Source: a virus. Taken from it: a stretch of DNA of 61,089 nucleotides. Within the stretch, counting starts at the first letter, position 1; each line of letters begins with the position of its first letter. Below, in pieces: positions 32,149 to 39,233 of the stretch. The position numbers and the translations under genes are program-made. The stretch spans positions 1 through 61,089 of the IMG/VR virus record IMGVR_UViG_3300031658_000007. One strand, given 5' to 3'. Under the pieces are notes generated by a model, which was not told where the DNA came from, made no database searches, and saw nothing but the letters and a program-made list of their open reading frames with translations.

Positions 32149-32439
32149 TTGAAGACAATACTATTTGTACCACTACTATTCTTACTAGTATTCATGTGTG
32201 CAGCAGCTTTTGCTGACGTAGGCACTTTCAAAAAAGGTTTTATTATACATCTAGGATCAGCACCAAACACTATAGTTGTTTGCAATCCTACAGGTGAATC
32301 TCAAGCAAATGGTACTCAAGTAGTATGTGCTGCAATAAGCTTAGAACAATTAAGAAGTTTATCGACTATGTGTATTATATACAGTCACCCAGTAGGGGTA
32401 AATCTAGTATGCAATACACAACAAACATCACTGGAGTAA
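32149..32439 (+). CDS. Secreted/periplasmic protein with signal peptide, 96 aa
   Basis: I chose the TTG at 32149 because AAAGGAG sits 8 bases upstream; an ATG at 32122 has no such site. Met-Lys is followed by a hydrophobic core (Ile-Leu-Phe-Val-Pro-Leu-Leu-Phe) and Ala-Phe-Ala, a clear Sec signal with cleavage near residue 22. The mature part has four Cys (likely two disulfides). It would act in the periplasm early in infection, for example in superinfection exclusion, which is a guess. Confidence 0.65.
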   Translation: MKTILFVPLLFLLVFMCAAAFADVGTFKKGFIIHLGSAPNTIVVCNPTGESQANGTQVVCAAISLEQLRSLSTMCIIYSHPVGVNLVCNTQQTSLE

Positions 32440-32442
32440 CCC

Positions 32443-32742
32443 ATGAATTTAAGAAACAAAGCTCTACCTTATTCCGTAATGTACGAAAGAGTTTCAAGAT
32501 GGACTTACAATATTACACCATTACCAGAAAGGTATAAATTTGGTAATTTGTGCAAAAAAGAAAGACACGTAAGTAATGAGCGTACTGTAAGGTACGAAAA
32601 ATCTGGACGTTGCCTACTTTGTAGCTCAGAAACCTCAAGAAGCTACAGCAGTAAAAAAGATGCAAGAGACATGACAGCTATGCACTTGTACGAAGACAGC
32701 CTAGAAAGAAAAAAAGATAAAGACCCTTTATTCGATACATAG
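32443..32742 (+). CDS. Basic Cys protein, HNH-associated zinc-ribbon-like, 99 aa
   Basis: Contains Gly-Asn-Leu-Cys-Lys-Lys-Glu-Arg-His, then Arg-Tyr-Glu-Lys-Ser-Gly-Arg-Cys-Leu-Leu-Cys, the half-finger pattern seen at the ends of many phage and restriction HNH proteins, but no HNH core follows. Strongly basic, so nucleic acid binding is likely. Confidence 0.55.
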   Translation: MNLRNKALPYSVMYERVSRWTYNITPLPERYKFGNLCKKERHVSNERTVRYEKSGRCLLCSSETSRSYSSKKDARDMTAMHLYEDSLERKKDKDPLFDT

Positions 32743-32801
32743 TCTGATTATACTTTCAGATTTGTAAACTTTGGTAATCAATGTAAATTTGGAGAAACAA
32801 A

Positions 32802-33068
32802 ATGACAGACCGTTTAAAAGAAAAATTTGTTACTTATAACAAAGAAAATCCTGATATTTACGAGAAATTTAAAGAACTAGCGTTTATTGCCGCTTCCCAT
32901 AGAAAAAATTTTGCTGCTAGAGCAATATTTCATATTATTAGATGGGATAGCATGGTTACAGGTAAAGATGCTTTTAAAGTAAACAACGATTATTCAGCGT
33001 ATTATTCACGAAAGTTTATGACTGAATTTCCAGAACATAGCTCATTATTCAGGACTAGGGGCGTATGA
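32802..33068 (+). CDS. Conserved phage protein, 88 aa
   Basis: Pattern Ala-Arg-Ala-Ile-Phe-His-Ile-Ile-Arg-Trp, then Phe-Lys-Val-Asn-Asn-Asp-Tyr-Ser-Ala-Tyr-Tyr-Ser-Arg-Lys-Phe-Met, then Phe-Pro-Glu-His and Phe-Arg-Thr-Arg. This is a widespread small phage/bacterial protein family without known function, helical and basic, probably DNA-associated. Preceded by a possible terminator hairpin (TCTGA/TCAGA near 32743-32760). Confidence 0.65.
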   Translation: MTDRLKEKFVTYNKENPDIYEKFKELAFIAASHRKNFAARAIFHIIRWDSMVTGKDAFKVNNDYSAYYSRKFMTEFPEHSSLFRTRGV

Positions 33069-33069
33069 A

Positions 33070-33318
33070 ATGGGTAGCCCTAGATTAATACCTAATATAT
33101 GCATAGAATGTGTATATAGGACAAACACAAAATTAAAAAGTGCGGTAGTTTACATGTGCACTAGATTTAACATAGACTGTAATACTAGTGTTGTACACAG
33201 ATGCTCTTACCAAAAAGACAAAGAAAACTCAAAGTTAAGAAGAGAAGAGTGTGACAACCATAACTTAAATTTTAACCATAGATTTGCAAATACAGAAATT
33301 TGCGATTCTATGCAATAA
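33070..33318 (+). CDS. Small Cys-cluster protein, 82 aa, paralogue of 31893-32108
   Basis: Cys-x2-Cys-Val-Tyr, Tyr-Met-Cys, Cys and Cys-Ser-Tyr at spacings 15, 6 and 7 repeat the arrangement of the other small Cys protein, with extra Cys/His residues in the C-tail. Likely zinc-binding. Follows the preceding gene by one base. Confidence 0.58.
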   Translation: MGSPRLIPNICIECVYRTNTKLKSAVVYMCTRFNIDCNTSVVHRCSYQKDKENSKLRREECDNHNLNFNHRFANTEICDSMQ

Positions 33319-33319
33319 C

Positions 33320-33448
33320 GTGGTTACTAAAGTAGTACAGGCACTGGTTATTGTGTTTTTACTAGTTGTTATGTATTCCAAAGGTCAAATTGATATTGGT
33401 AATACAGAAAGTATACCTTATTGGAACATCTGCCTAAGTCTGGACTAA
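33320..33448 (+). CDS. Small membrane or secreted peptide, 42 aa, GTG start
   Basis: A frame from GTG 33320 gives Val-Thr-Lys then a hydrophobic core (Ala-Leu-Val-Ile-Val-Phe-Leu-Leu-Val-Val-Met-Tyr) and a polar tail with Trp and Cys, like an N-in membrane anchor. No strong ribosome site, but it fills the gap exactly between two genes. Confidence 0.4.
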   Translation: MVTKVVQALVIVFLLVVMYSKGQIDIGNTESIPYWNICLSLD

Positions 33449-33450
33449 CA

Positions 33451-33675
33451 ATGAAGTTACTAACTGAACATGAATGGCGAAATAAGTATATCCCTACTAA
33501 TATTAATCCTATTAAATATAAGGATATTCCTGAAGAAACTAGCAATTCAAATGTTTGGACTTTAGTAGAGAGAAATAACTCTTTATCATTGGTAGCAGGA
33601 TTTGTACATTTAAACAGATTGGGGTACTACTTAACTAAAAATACTCATAAGTATGACGTAGAGGTGTACTTATAA
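33451..33675 (+). CDS. Hypothetical protein, 74 aa
   Basis: The start is taken at ATG 33451; an in-frame TTG at 33421 would overlap the previous peptide. Contains Glu-His-Glu-Trp-Arg-Asn-Lys-Tyr-Ile-Pro and a Leu/Tyr-rich C-terminal part. No family recognised. The last gene before the iteron array. Confidence 0.5.
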   Translation: MKLLTEHEWRNKYIPTNINPIKYKDIPEETSNSNVWTLVERNNSLSLVAGFVHLNRLGYYLTKNTHKYDVEVYL

Positions 33676-33692
33676 AATTACTGTTATTAAGG

Positions 33693-33769
33693 TAGTACGC
33701 TTTTAGTACACCATTAGCACACCATTAGTACGCTTTTAGTGCACCTTTAGTACACCTTTAGTACACCAA
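33693..33769 (+). repeat. Seven tandem 11-bp iterons
   Basis: Uninterrupted 11-mers with consensus TAGTACACCWT: TAGTACGCTTT, TAGTACACCAT, TAGCACACCAT, TAGTACGCTTT, TAGTGCACCTT, TAGTACACCTT, TAGTACACCAA. They occupy a 161-bp noncoding gap and are followed by an A/T-rich run. A unit close to one helical turn places every copy on the same DNA face, as in iteron origins or regulator arrays. Candidate replication origin or polymerase regulatory site. Confidence 0.85.
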
Positions 33770-33836
33770 AACCCTTTTTTTGTGTATACCCACACTTAAT
33801 AAGCCATAGTCTAAACTCATTTAATGACTAACAAAC

Positions 33837-34034
33837 ATGGAAAAACTAAAAAACATACCAGCAGGTATGACACCAAAAGGTAAAAAAATACCTTATACAG
33901 TAGAGGACTATAAATACCTTCTTGACCTAATTGAGAAACGTATGTTGCTTGATAAGGCAGTAATTAGTGACCTCAAATCACGAATTAACGTAGTAGAATC
34001 CAAATTAAATAGTATTAAATTACAAAGGAGATAA
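33837..34034 (+). CDS. Small basic protein with C-terminal coiled coil, 65 aa
   Basis: Begins with a polar segment (Pro-Ala-Gly-Met-Thr-Pro-Lys-Gly-Lys-Lys-Ile-Pro-Tyr-Thr), then a helix with heptad Leu/Ile/Val from residue 25 to the end. No family recognised. First gene after the iterons and the stretch of T residues. Confidence 0.55.
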   Translation: MEKLKNIPAGMTPKGKKIPYTVEDYKYLLDLIEKRMLLDKAVISDLKSRINVVESKLNSIKLQRR

Positions 34035-34036
34035 GT

Positions 34037-34210
34037 ATGAAAGAAATATTTGTAGACATAGCTTTAACATCTACGCTTGTTATAGTGGCATCAGTATTAT
34101 TTTCACTAGCAATAACAGATAGCCGTGATCCACCACGATGGCTGTCTTACTTAGTCGCTACTTTAATAGTAGTAATAACAATATCAATTATAGGAGCACT
34201 TTGGTCATGA
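34037..34210 (+). CDS. Two-TM membrane protein, 57 aa
   Basis: ATG 34037 follows AAGGAG. Two hydrophobic segments (about 9-24 and 36-55) flank a short charged loop (Asp-Ser-Arg-Asp-Pro-Pro-Arg-Trp). The stop overlaps the next start by 4 nt, coupling it to the secreted protein downstream. Confidence 0.6.
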   Translation: MKEIFVDIALTSTLVIVASVLFSLAITDSRDPPRWLSYLVATLIVVITISIIGALWS

Positions 34211-34440
34211 AATGTTTAGTACTTTTAGTATCACTTACCTGCACATACACAACAGCAAGTGCTGGAATTACCTGTAGTACAGATTACTATGGCAATCAAA
34301 CTTGCACAGGAACAGGCGATAATTACGGCTATAAAAGCCAAGGCTCTACTGACTATTATGGAAACCAAACTTGGAGTGACAACCAAGGCAATAGAACAAC
34401 TTGCAGCACGGATTACTATGGTAACTATTCGTGTAACTAA
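34207..34440 (+). CDS. Secreted repeat protein with signal peptide, 77 aa
   Basis: The ATG at 34207 overlaps the preceding TGA. Residues 1-20 are a Sec signal (Met-Lys-Cys-Leu-Val-Leu-Leu-Val-Ser, ending Ala-Ser-Ala). The mature 57 residues are Tyr/Gly/Asn/Thr-rich with three copies of Ser-Thr-Asp-Tyr-Tyr-Gly-Asn and four Cys. This resembles short secreted repeat proteins of bacteria. A phage-made periplasmic or surface protein is unusual. Confidence 0.65.
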   Translation: MKCLVLLVSLTCTYTTASAGITCSTDYYGNQTCTGTGDNYGYKSQGSTDYYGNQTWSDNQGNRTTCSTDYYGNYSCN

Positions 34441-34612
34441 TTCGTGGACTACTAAGACGCGGAAACTGGAGCTGGCCCAGATGCCGAGCTGATATTGGCT
34501 CGTAATAAGTGAAGTCCTGTACTGGAAAAATCGAGTCATGCCGTAATTTTCAAAGCTAATACAGGCAATAAATTTAGTACAAAGGAAAATGAAACTACGG
34601 AAGATTAATTAA

Positions 34613-34834
34613 ATGAAAACAATATGTGAGCTAGAAAAAGAAGTAGATATACTATACGAAAAAGCAATGCTATATTTAAAAGAATCAGAATCTGATTGGA
34701 GATGTTTATCTGCTCACAGTAAAGCAAGAGAATACTGGGGTAAATACCAAGTAGCATGTGATAACTTAGATATTGCTAAAGACGAAGAAACCTGTAGTTT
34801 CAGTAATGAGAGTAGTTTAAGGAAAATAAAATGA
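34613..34834 (+). CDS. Hypothetical helical protein, 73 aa
   Basis: Mostly charged helices with Trp/Tyr/Cys scattered. Overlaps the next ATG by 4 nt. No family recognised. The 172-bp gap upstream (34441-34612) is less AT-rich than its surroundings, has a GAGC/GGCTC-type hairpin, and holds no convincing gene. Confidence 0.55.
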   Translation: MKTICELEKEVDILYEKAMLYLKESESDWRCLSAHSKAREYWGKYQVACDNLDIAKDEETCSFSNESSLRKIK

Positions 34835-35247
34835 ATATTAATGCTTGCCCTTTTTGTCACTCAATTGATACACAAATAGTTTCTTACGAAGATGAAGGTT
34901 CTTCGCATGTATGCATAGTTTGTATCCAATGTGAAGCTAGGGGGCCAATAGCCTACTTAGATGACGAGTACAACGCGAAAGAGTACGCAACAAACCATTG
35001 GAATAATGGTATGTTCTTGACAGAGCCTGTAGTAACTAAAGTAGCTGTAATACGGGATGAAGATACTGATGTTTTAACAATCAGAGTTAGATTTACTAAC
35101 CATGAATATTCAGATATCTGCACGTTTAACACTAATAGTATAACTTTTGATGTTAAAGAGTTTATGGGGCTAACTTATGGTGAAGCACTGTCACTAAAGT
35201 TTAAAAAAGAAGAGCAACACTTTGATTCTTATATTAAAAGAAGGTAA
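34831..35247 (+). CDS. Lar-like restriction alleviation protein with extra C-terminal domain
   Basis: Residues 1-60 follow the Lar pattern: Cys-Pro-Phe-Cys, later Val-x-Cys-Ile-Gln-Cys-Glu-Ala-Arg-Gly-Pro, and Ala-Thr-Asn-His-Trp-Asn. Lar (Rac prophage) lowers host type I restriction. Here a further 75 residues of beta-rich sequence are attached, giving 138 residues against about 60 for Lar. As an early gene it could protect incoming DNA; a general zinc-ribbon role is the alternative. Confidence 0.6.
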   Translation: MNINACPFCHSIDTQIVSYEDEGSSHVCIVCIQCEARGPIAYLDDEYNAKEYATNHWNNGMFLTEPVVTKVAVIRDEDTDVLTIRVRFTNHEYSDICTFNTNSITFDVKEFMGLTYGEALSLKFKKEEQHFDSYIKRR

Positions 35248-35288
35248 CTAATTACTGGGTAGTTTAATTATAACTAGGGGGTAGTACA

Positions 35289-35510
35289 ATGAGAGTAGAA
35301 ACATACAAAAAAGCACACGCTGTAATAAATCAATATGCTACTTTTGAAGTACCCAAAGAAGATTGGGATACAATGAAATTAGCAGGATTTGACGATACTA
35401 CAACTATCGATAAATTAATCGTAACAGGTGAGGTCAAATGTTTAGACTATGAAATAGATATCGTAGATATCCTATCTGTACACGAAGAAGATACAGTTGT
35501 AGACGCGTAA
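35289..35510 (+). CDS. Hypothetical acidic protein, 73 aa
   Basis: Preceded by AGGGGGT. A helical start (Lys-Lys-Ala-His-Ala-Val-Ile-Asn-Gln-Tyr) is followed by a beta/acidic end rich in Asp, Val and Ile. No family recognised. Confidence 0.55.
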   Translation: MRVETYKKAHAVINQYATFEVPKEDWDTMKLAGFDDTTTIDKLIVTGEVKCLDYEIDIVDILSVHEEDTVVDA

Positions 35511-35534
35511 CCACATTATAGGAGTAATTTTACT

Positions 35535-35798
35535 ATGTATTTAGAAGAAGAAATAAAAGACTTACATAAAGACGTAGATACGAATTTTACAAAAGAATTA
35601 AATACTTTAGCTGGCAGCATCATAAAAGTTACAGAATCTTATGTAATGTTTAAAACTATATGCGGTCCTATTACAGACCTTAAGTCTGAACTAGGCAGTG
35701 TGTACACAACATGGGTTAACCTATGTGCTACTATTGGATTAGATCCAGAATCTTGTGTTGAAGAATCACTAAAAGATAAACACAAAAATGTAACTTAA
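35535..35798 (+). CDS. Hypothetical acidic helical protein, 87 aa
   Basis: Preceded by AGGAG. A charged N-terminal helix, then Ile-Cys-Gly-Pro-Ile and a second helix. No family recognised. Spaced 17 nt from the DUF3310 gene. Confidence 0.55.
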   Translation: MYLEEEIKDLHKDVDTNFTKELNTLAGSIIKVTESYVMFKTICGPITDLKSELGSVYTTWVNLCATIGLDPESCVEESLKDKHKNVT

Positions 35799-35815
35799 AA
35801 TAAAAGGAACTAATT

Positions 35816-36145
35816 ATGTCTAGTAATTATAAAAAAATTGTGGATAAAATATCAAAAGAATATGAAACAAACTATGGGATAGAGAGTAAAAAAGTAGCTA
35901 TCTCTGCTATAGACACTCAAGTTGGTGGTAGCCACTACAAAAAACTAGGCATACAACCTTTAGAGCTAACATACGCTAACTTTGGTTACACAGGTTTACG
36001 TGCTGCAATATACACAAAGGTAAATAAGTACCTCTCTAGGGACAAAGATAACCATCGTGAAGATATAGAAAAAGCTAGGCAGATACTAGATATGCAGTTA
36101 TATTTTTACGATAAACATGTATTAGACCAGAAAAAGGATTGTTAG
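35816..36145 (+). CDS. DUF3310 family protein (T7 gp1.7-related)
   Basis: From residue 40: Val-Gly-Gly-Ser-His-Tyr-Lys-Lys-Leu-Gly-Ile-Gln-Pro-Leu-Glu, then Ala-Ala-Ile-Tyr-Thr-Lys-Val-Asn-Lys-Tyr-Leu-Ser-Arg and Asp-Ile-Glu-Lys-Ala-Arg, the DUF3310 signature in full. T7 gp1.7, which carries this domain, is a nucleotide kinase. A role in nucleotide supply is therefore likely. 109 residues. Confidence 0.82.
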   Translation: MSSNYKKIVDKISKEYETNYGIESKKVAISAIDTQVGGSHYKKLGIQPLELTYANFGYTGLRAAIYTKVNKYLSRDKDNHREDIEKARQILDMQLYFYDKHVLDQKKDC

Positions 36146-36147
36146 TT

Positions 36148-36438
36148 ATGAAACATTACGCTGTGTCTATAAGCATACTTATACAAAATGAGTATGTAAA
36201 AAATAGTGTAGTCATAATAGAAGGTGCTAACAACTCTATAGAGGCACAAAAAGTAGCTCTTTATGGTGAGGCACATAACCAAGAAGATATGGAATGGATT
36301 GATAGAGAAACAGTAAAAGAAGAAATTTTCTTGTACGAAGTAGATGACGTAGTAGAAGTACCAGAAGAAGACCTTAAAGTGTTAGAAAAATACTTTAATT
36401 TCTACACTGTTAACGAACTAATGCCTTCAATACACTAA
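36148..36438 (+). CDS. Hypothetical protein, 96 aa
   Basis: The ATG at 36148, 2 bases after the previous stop and preceded by AAAGGA, is preferred to an upstream TTG. Beta-rich start (Tyr-Ala-Val-Ser-Ile-Ser-Ile-Leu-Ile), acidic second half (Asp-Asp-Val-Val-Glu-Val-Pro-Glu-Glu-Asp). No family recognised. Confidence 0.55.
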   Translation: MKHYAVSISILIQNEYVKNSVVIIEGANNSIEAQKVALYGEAHNQEDMEWIDRETVKEEIFLYEVDDVVEVPEEDLKVLEKYFNFYTVNELMPSIH

Positions 36439-36451
36439 ACGAGTATATATA

Positions 36452-36655
36452 ATGACAAAAACAGAGAAAGCAAAGGAACTTAAACAAAAAAGTAGTCACA
36501 GGATATCAGTAGAAACAGTGCTTGGACGAATACAAAAAGGATGGACTGACGAAAAAATACTTAGTACTCCAGTACAAAAGAAACCTCCAAGCACACACCC
36601 GCTAAAAAACCCTAGCTATCAAGCAATGGCTAAGTTTAAAGGGTGGAAAACTTAA
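36452..36655 (+). CDS. Small basic protein with HTH-like Gly-Trp motif, 67 aa
   Basis: Ile-Ser-Val-Glu-Thr-Val-Leu-Gly-Arg-Ile-Gln-Lys-Gly-Trp-Thr-Asp-Glu-Lys-Ile-Leu-x-Thr-Pro is the helix-turn-helix often fused to HNH and homing nucleases (Arg-x-x-x-Gly-Trp then Ala/Ile-Leu-x-x-Pro). Here it stands alone, with a basic Pro-rich tail. A DNA-binding role is likely. Confidence 0.6.
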   Translation: MTKTEKAKELKQKSSHRISVETVLGRIQKGWTDEKILSTPVQKKPPSTHPLKNPSYQAMAKFKGWKT

Positions 36656-36861
36656 CTACTCTGTATTAAAATAAAATTACAGGTTGCGGTTACTCCTTGA
36701 AAGTCTCGTATCTTTCGCAAAACTCGACTGAAGGTGTCGATTAAAATTATGCTGTGCAAGTATCCTAGATTCCTTATTTACAAAATCTTTACTTGTATTA
36801 ATGTTGACCGCGTAATCATATACAACAAAGTGTAATACCATTACTTATATAGGAAATAAAA

Positions 36862-37023
36862 ATGAGAAAACAAAGAGAATTCACAGATTACGTAGATCAC
36901 TTAATTGATGATGTGCATGAAGAATGCACTAATACTAAGAATAGAGAAGAAATTAATAATAGTACTAAATTTTTAATGCTTCTACTTCAAATACAGAATA
37001 TTCTAAAGAAACCAAAACCCTAA
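36862..37023 (+). CDS. Hypothetical protein, 53 aa
   Basis: ATG 36862 preceded by AGGAAA. A charged helical peptide (Asp-His-Leu-Ile-Asp-Asp-Val-His-Glu-Glu) with a Leu-rich second helix. It sits between a 206-bp gap (36656-36861, where I see no clear gene or promoter) and a strong terminator. Confidence 0.5.
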   Translation: MRKQREFTDYVDHLIDDVHEECTNTKNREEINNSTKFLMLLLQIQNILKKPKP

Positions 37024-37068
37024 ACAGTCTCACTTACCGAAGATTCCCTTCTTCACCAGAGACTTTTT

Positions 37069-37095
37069 GCCCTAGTTATTCTAGGGCTTTTTTTT
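37069..37095 (+). terminator. Intrinsic terminator
   Basis: GCCCTAG (37069-37075), loop TTATT, CTAGGGC (37081-37087), then eight T. An outer AGTCTC/GAGACT pair at 37026-37064 lies just upstream. It divides the small early genes from the replication module. Confidence 0.88.
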
Positions 37096-37111
37096 GCACG
37101 GAATAAAAGAT

Positions 37112-37441
37112 ATGAAAATTACTATAGATCCATTAGATATGCACACAGAAATTCCACAAGAGCACTTAGTGGAGTCTTTAGGTTATATACCTTACTTTTT
37201 AAAACAAAGAATGTCTGACGAAACAGCCAAGGAAGCTTTAACAAGAATGTATGGGTTTGGTGAGTTATTTGAAATGACAAACGGGAAAGTAGTAGATTAT
37301 GTTTACAAATACTCAGGTGATCCTGACCTATACCCAATAGCTGAAATGACTAGTGGTAATACTACTGTTCTACAGTACAAATATGGGATTATAGCTATAT
37401 TAGAAGAAAACGGATCTACTTTTGTAACAAGGATGGACTAA
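37112..37441 (+). CDS. Hypothetical protein, 109 aa, upstream of helicase
   Basis: The ATG at 37112 is preferred over a TTG inside the terminator tail. A mixed alpha/beta protein with Phe-Gly-Glu-Leu-Phe-Glu-Met and Val-Val-Asp-Tyr-Val-Tyr-Lys-Tyr. No family recognised. Spaced 2 nt from the helicase, so probably co-translated. Confidence 0.55.
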   Translation: MKITIDPLDMHTEIPQEHLVESLGYIPYFLKQRMSDETAKEALTRMYGFGELFEMTNGKVVDYVYKYSGDPDLYPIAEMTSGNTTVLQYKYGIIAILEENGSTFVTRMD

Positions 37442-37443
37442 GT

Positions 37444-38841
37444 ATGCAGTTAACAAACGAACAAAAAGACATTATAGACTACACGGTACACGAAGGAGGT
37501 ATGTTACTAGTTCCAGCAGGTGCTGGTTGTGGTAAGACATTTATATCTCAAGAAGTAGTAAAAAAACTTAATCCTGCTAATGGTCTGTACACAGCTTTTA
37601 ATAAAGCAATTGTCACAGAATCAGAAGAAAAATTCAGTGATTTTAATATTACCTGTAAAACTTTACACGCACTAGCCTATAAGTACGTTAAACCTAAAAG
37701 GAATGGTGTACAGGAGCTAAGTTACAATGGTATCAAAGAAGATTTAACATACCCTGAAAAAGCATTGGTGTTAGAAAACATTAATTTATTTTTTGTATCC
37801 GATTCTATAGATATGTGGGAATTTTTTGATTTAGAATTTTCTGACGAAAAAGCATACCTTAAAAAATACGCTATTAAGTACGTTAACTTAATGTTACAAA
37901 AGAAAATACCAATGTCTTTTAACTTCATGCTGAAATACTTTCACATACTTCTAAGTGAGGGTAGGGACTGTAAATACGATATAGTAATACTAGATGAAAT
38001 TAATGATACTACGGCTGTAGCACTAGAGATATTCAAACTTATAGACTCTCCTATTAAGTTAGGTCTTGGTGAGTCTAATCAAGCTATATACCACTTCTTA
38101 AACCTTAAAGACGGTTTTGTAGAGTTGGATAAAGCTAAAACATTACCATTAACAAATTCATTTAGATGTAGTACTAGTATAGCGGCTTCTATACAAAAGT
38201 TTATGAGATCTTGGGTAACAGAAACTTTTACTTTTGTAGGTACTGAAACTCCTGTCAGTAACGGTAATACTTTATACGTCACTATGACTAACGCAGCTAT
38301 TATTTATATTATAAAAGAATTTCTTACTATAAATAAAAGATTTACGTTACTTAGAAAGATATCAGAGATATTCGCTTACCCATTAGCTATAGTCTCAGCT
38401 TCTTCAGGAAATACTGTGTACCAACACAAGTATAAGTTCTTAGAAAAAGAATACCTTTCTTATATAAAAACTAGTTGTCATAAAATGACATTTTTCTCTT
38501 ACCTGAAAGAAGTAGTAAACGATCAAGATACAAAATCAGCAGTAAACTTAATTATGTCGTTAAAAACTAGTGGTACAAACATATTTGATTTGTACGCTAA
38601 AGCAAAGGCTGTAAAGCCAGACCCTAAATACACAATTTCAACAGTCTTTACCTCTAAAGGTTTAGAATTTGAAACAGTCTATATAAATAGTGATATGAAT
38701 AATCGTATCTCTAAAATTATAGAAAAAGGAGGAATACACTCCGAAGAAGACTTGGTAGCATTTAGGTGCTACTACGTTGCATGTAGCCGTGCTGGTACAA
38801 ATTTGTACGGTGCGTCTCACTTAGACTATTATCAAAAATGA
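37444..38841 (+). CDS. UvrD/PcrA-like SF1 DNA helicase
   Basis: A 465-residue protein. Walker A Ala-Gly-Ala-Gly-Cys-Gly-Lys-Thr (25-32); motif II Asp184-Glu-Ile-Asn-Asp; Leu-Thr-Asn-Ser-Phe-Arg-Cys (motif IV-like); Thr-Ser-Lys-Gly-Leu-Glu-Phe-Glu-Thr-Val (motif V); and Tyr-Tyr-Val-Ala-Cys-Ser-Arg-Ala (motif VI). It is shorter than UvrD (about 720) because the B subdomains are small. It would unwind DNA 3' to 5' at phage forks or in recombination. Confidence 0.85.
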   Translation: MQLTNEQKDIIDYTVHEGGMLLVPAGAGCGKTFISQEVVKKLNPANGLYTAFNKAIVTESEEKFSDFNITCKTLHALAYKYVKPKRNGVQELSYNGIKEDLTYPEKALVLENINLFFVSDSIDMWEFFDLEFSDEKAYLKKYAIKYVNLMLQKKIPMSFNFMLKYFHILLSEGRDCKYDIVILDEINDTTAVALEIFKLIDSPIKLGLGESNQAIYHFLNLKDGFVELDKAKTLPLTNSFRCSTSIAASIQKFMRSWVTETFTFVGTETPVSNGNTLYVTMTNAAIIYIIKEFLTINKRFTLLRKISEIFAYPLAIVSASSGNTVYQHKYKFLEKEYLSYIKTSCHKMTFFSYLKEVVNDQDTKSAVNLIMSLKTSGTNIFDLYAKAKAVKPDPKYTISTVFTSKGLEFETVYINSDMNNRISKIIEKGGIHSEEDLVAFRCYYVACSRAGTNLYGASHLDYYQK

Positions 38842-38851
38842 GGAACTCAAA

Positions 38852-39202
38852 ATGAGTATTAGTAAAATTTTAGAAATGTCAAAAAATGAAATGTCAGATG
38901 CTGAAAAACTAAGAGCTATTTCCGTTACTGTGTCTGCAGCAAGAGAATCTTATGGTAATGCTGACGCAGAAATATCAGCTGACTACGTAAGTACTGCAGA
39001 TGGTGATTTTGAAATGAAATTCCTAAATGATGAGACAAAACTTGTCTTAGTCCGCAGGGAAGTAAAACGTATTAAGATAGAGGCAATTGAAATGTCTGAA
39101 TACAGGCAAGGTGTAAATATTAACAAAGTAGTAGAGCAGCTTGTTGCTACTTCTCCTGTGTTAGTAAATATTTCTGACACTACAGAGTTTTCTTACCTGT
39201 AG
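38852..39202 (+). CDS. Hypothetical protein, 116 aa
   Basis: An acidic helical N-terminus and beta-rich middle (Glu-Met-Lys-Phe-Leu-Asn-Asp, Leu-Val-Leu-Val-Arg-Arg-Glu). No family recognised. Located between helicase and AAA ATPase genes, so a replication accessory is plausible. Confidence 0.55.
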   Translation: MSISKILEMSKNEMSDAEKLRAISVTVSAARESYGNADAEISADYVSTADGDFEMKFLNDETKLVLVRREVKRIKIEAIEMSEYRQGVNINKVVEQLVATSPVLVNISDTTEFSYL

Positions 39203-39233
39203 TTTTTATACATCGTACTAGGAGGTAATAACT

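Noticed and set aside
33693-33769. CRISPR array
   Set aside because: The 11-bp units are contiguous with no spacers.
34441-34612. Possible tRNA or RNA gene in a GC-richer gap
   Set aside because: No cloverleaf with acceptor, anticodon and T arms could be formed; only one weak hairpin seen.
36656-36861. Possible small RNA or promoter
   Set aside because: No -35/-10 pair at correct spacing and no stable fold that I could support by eye.
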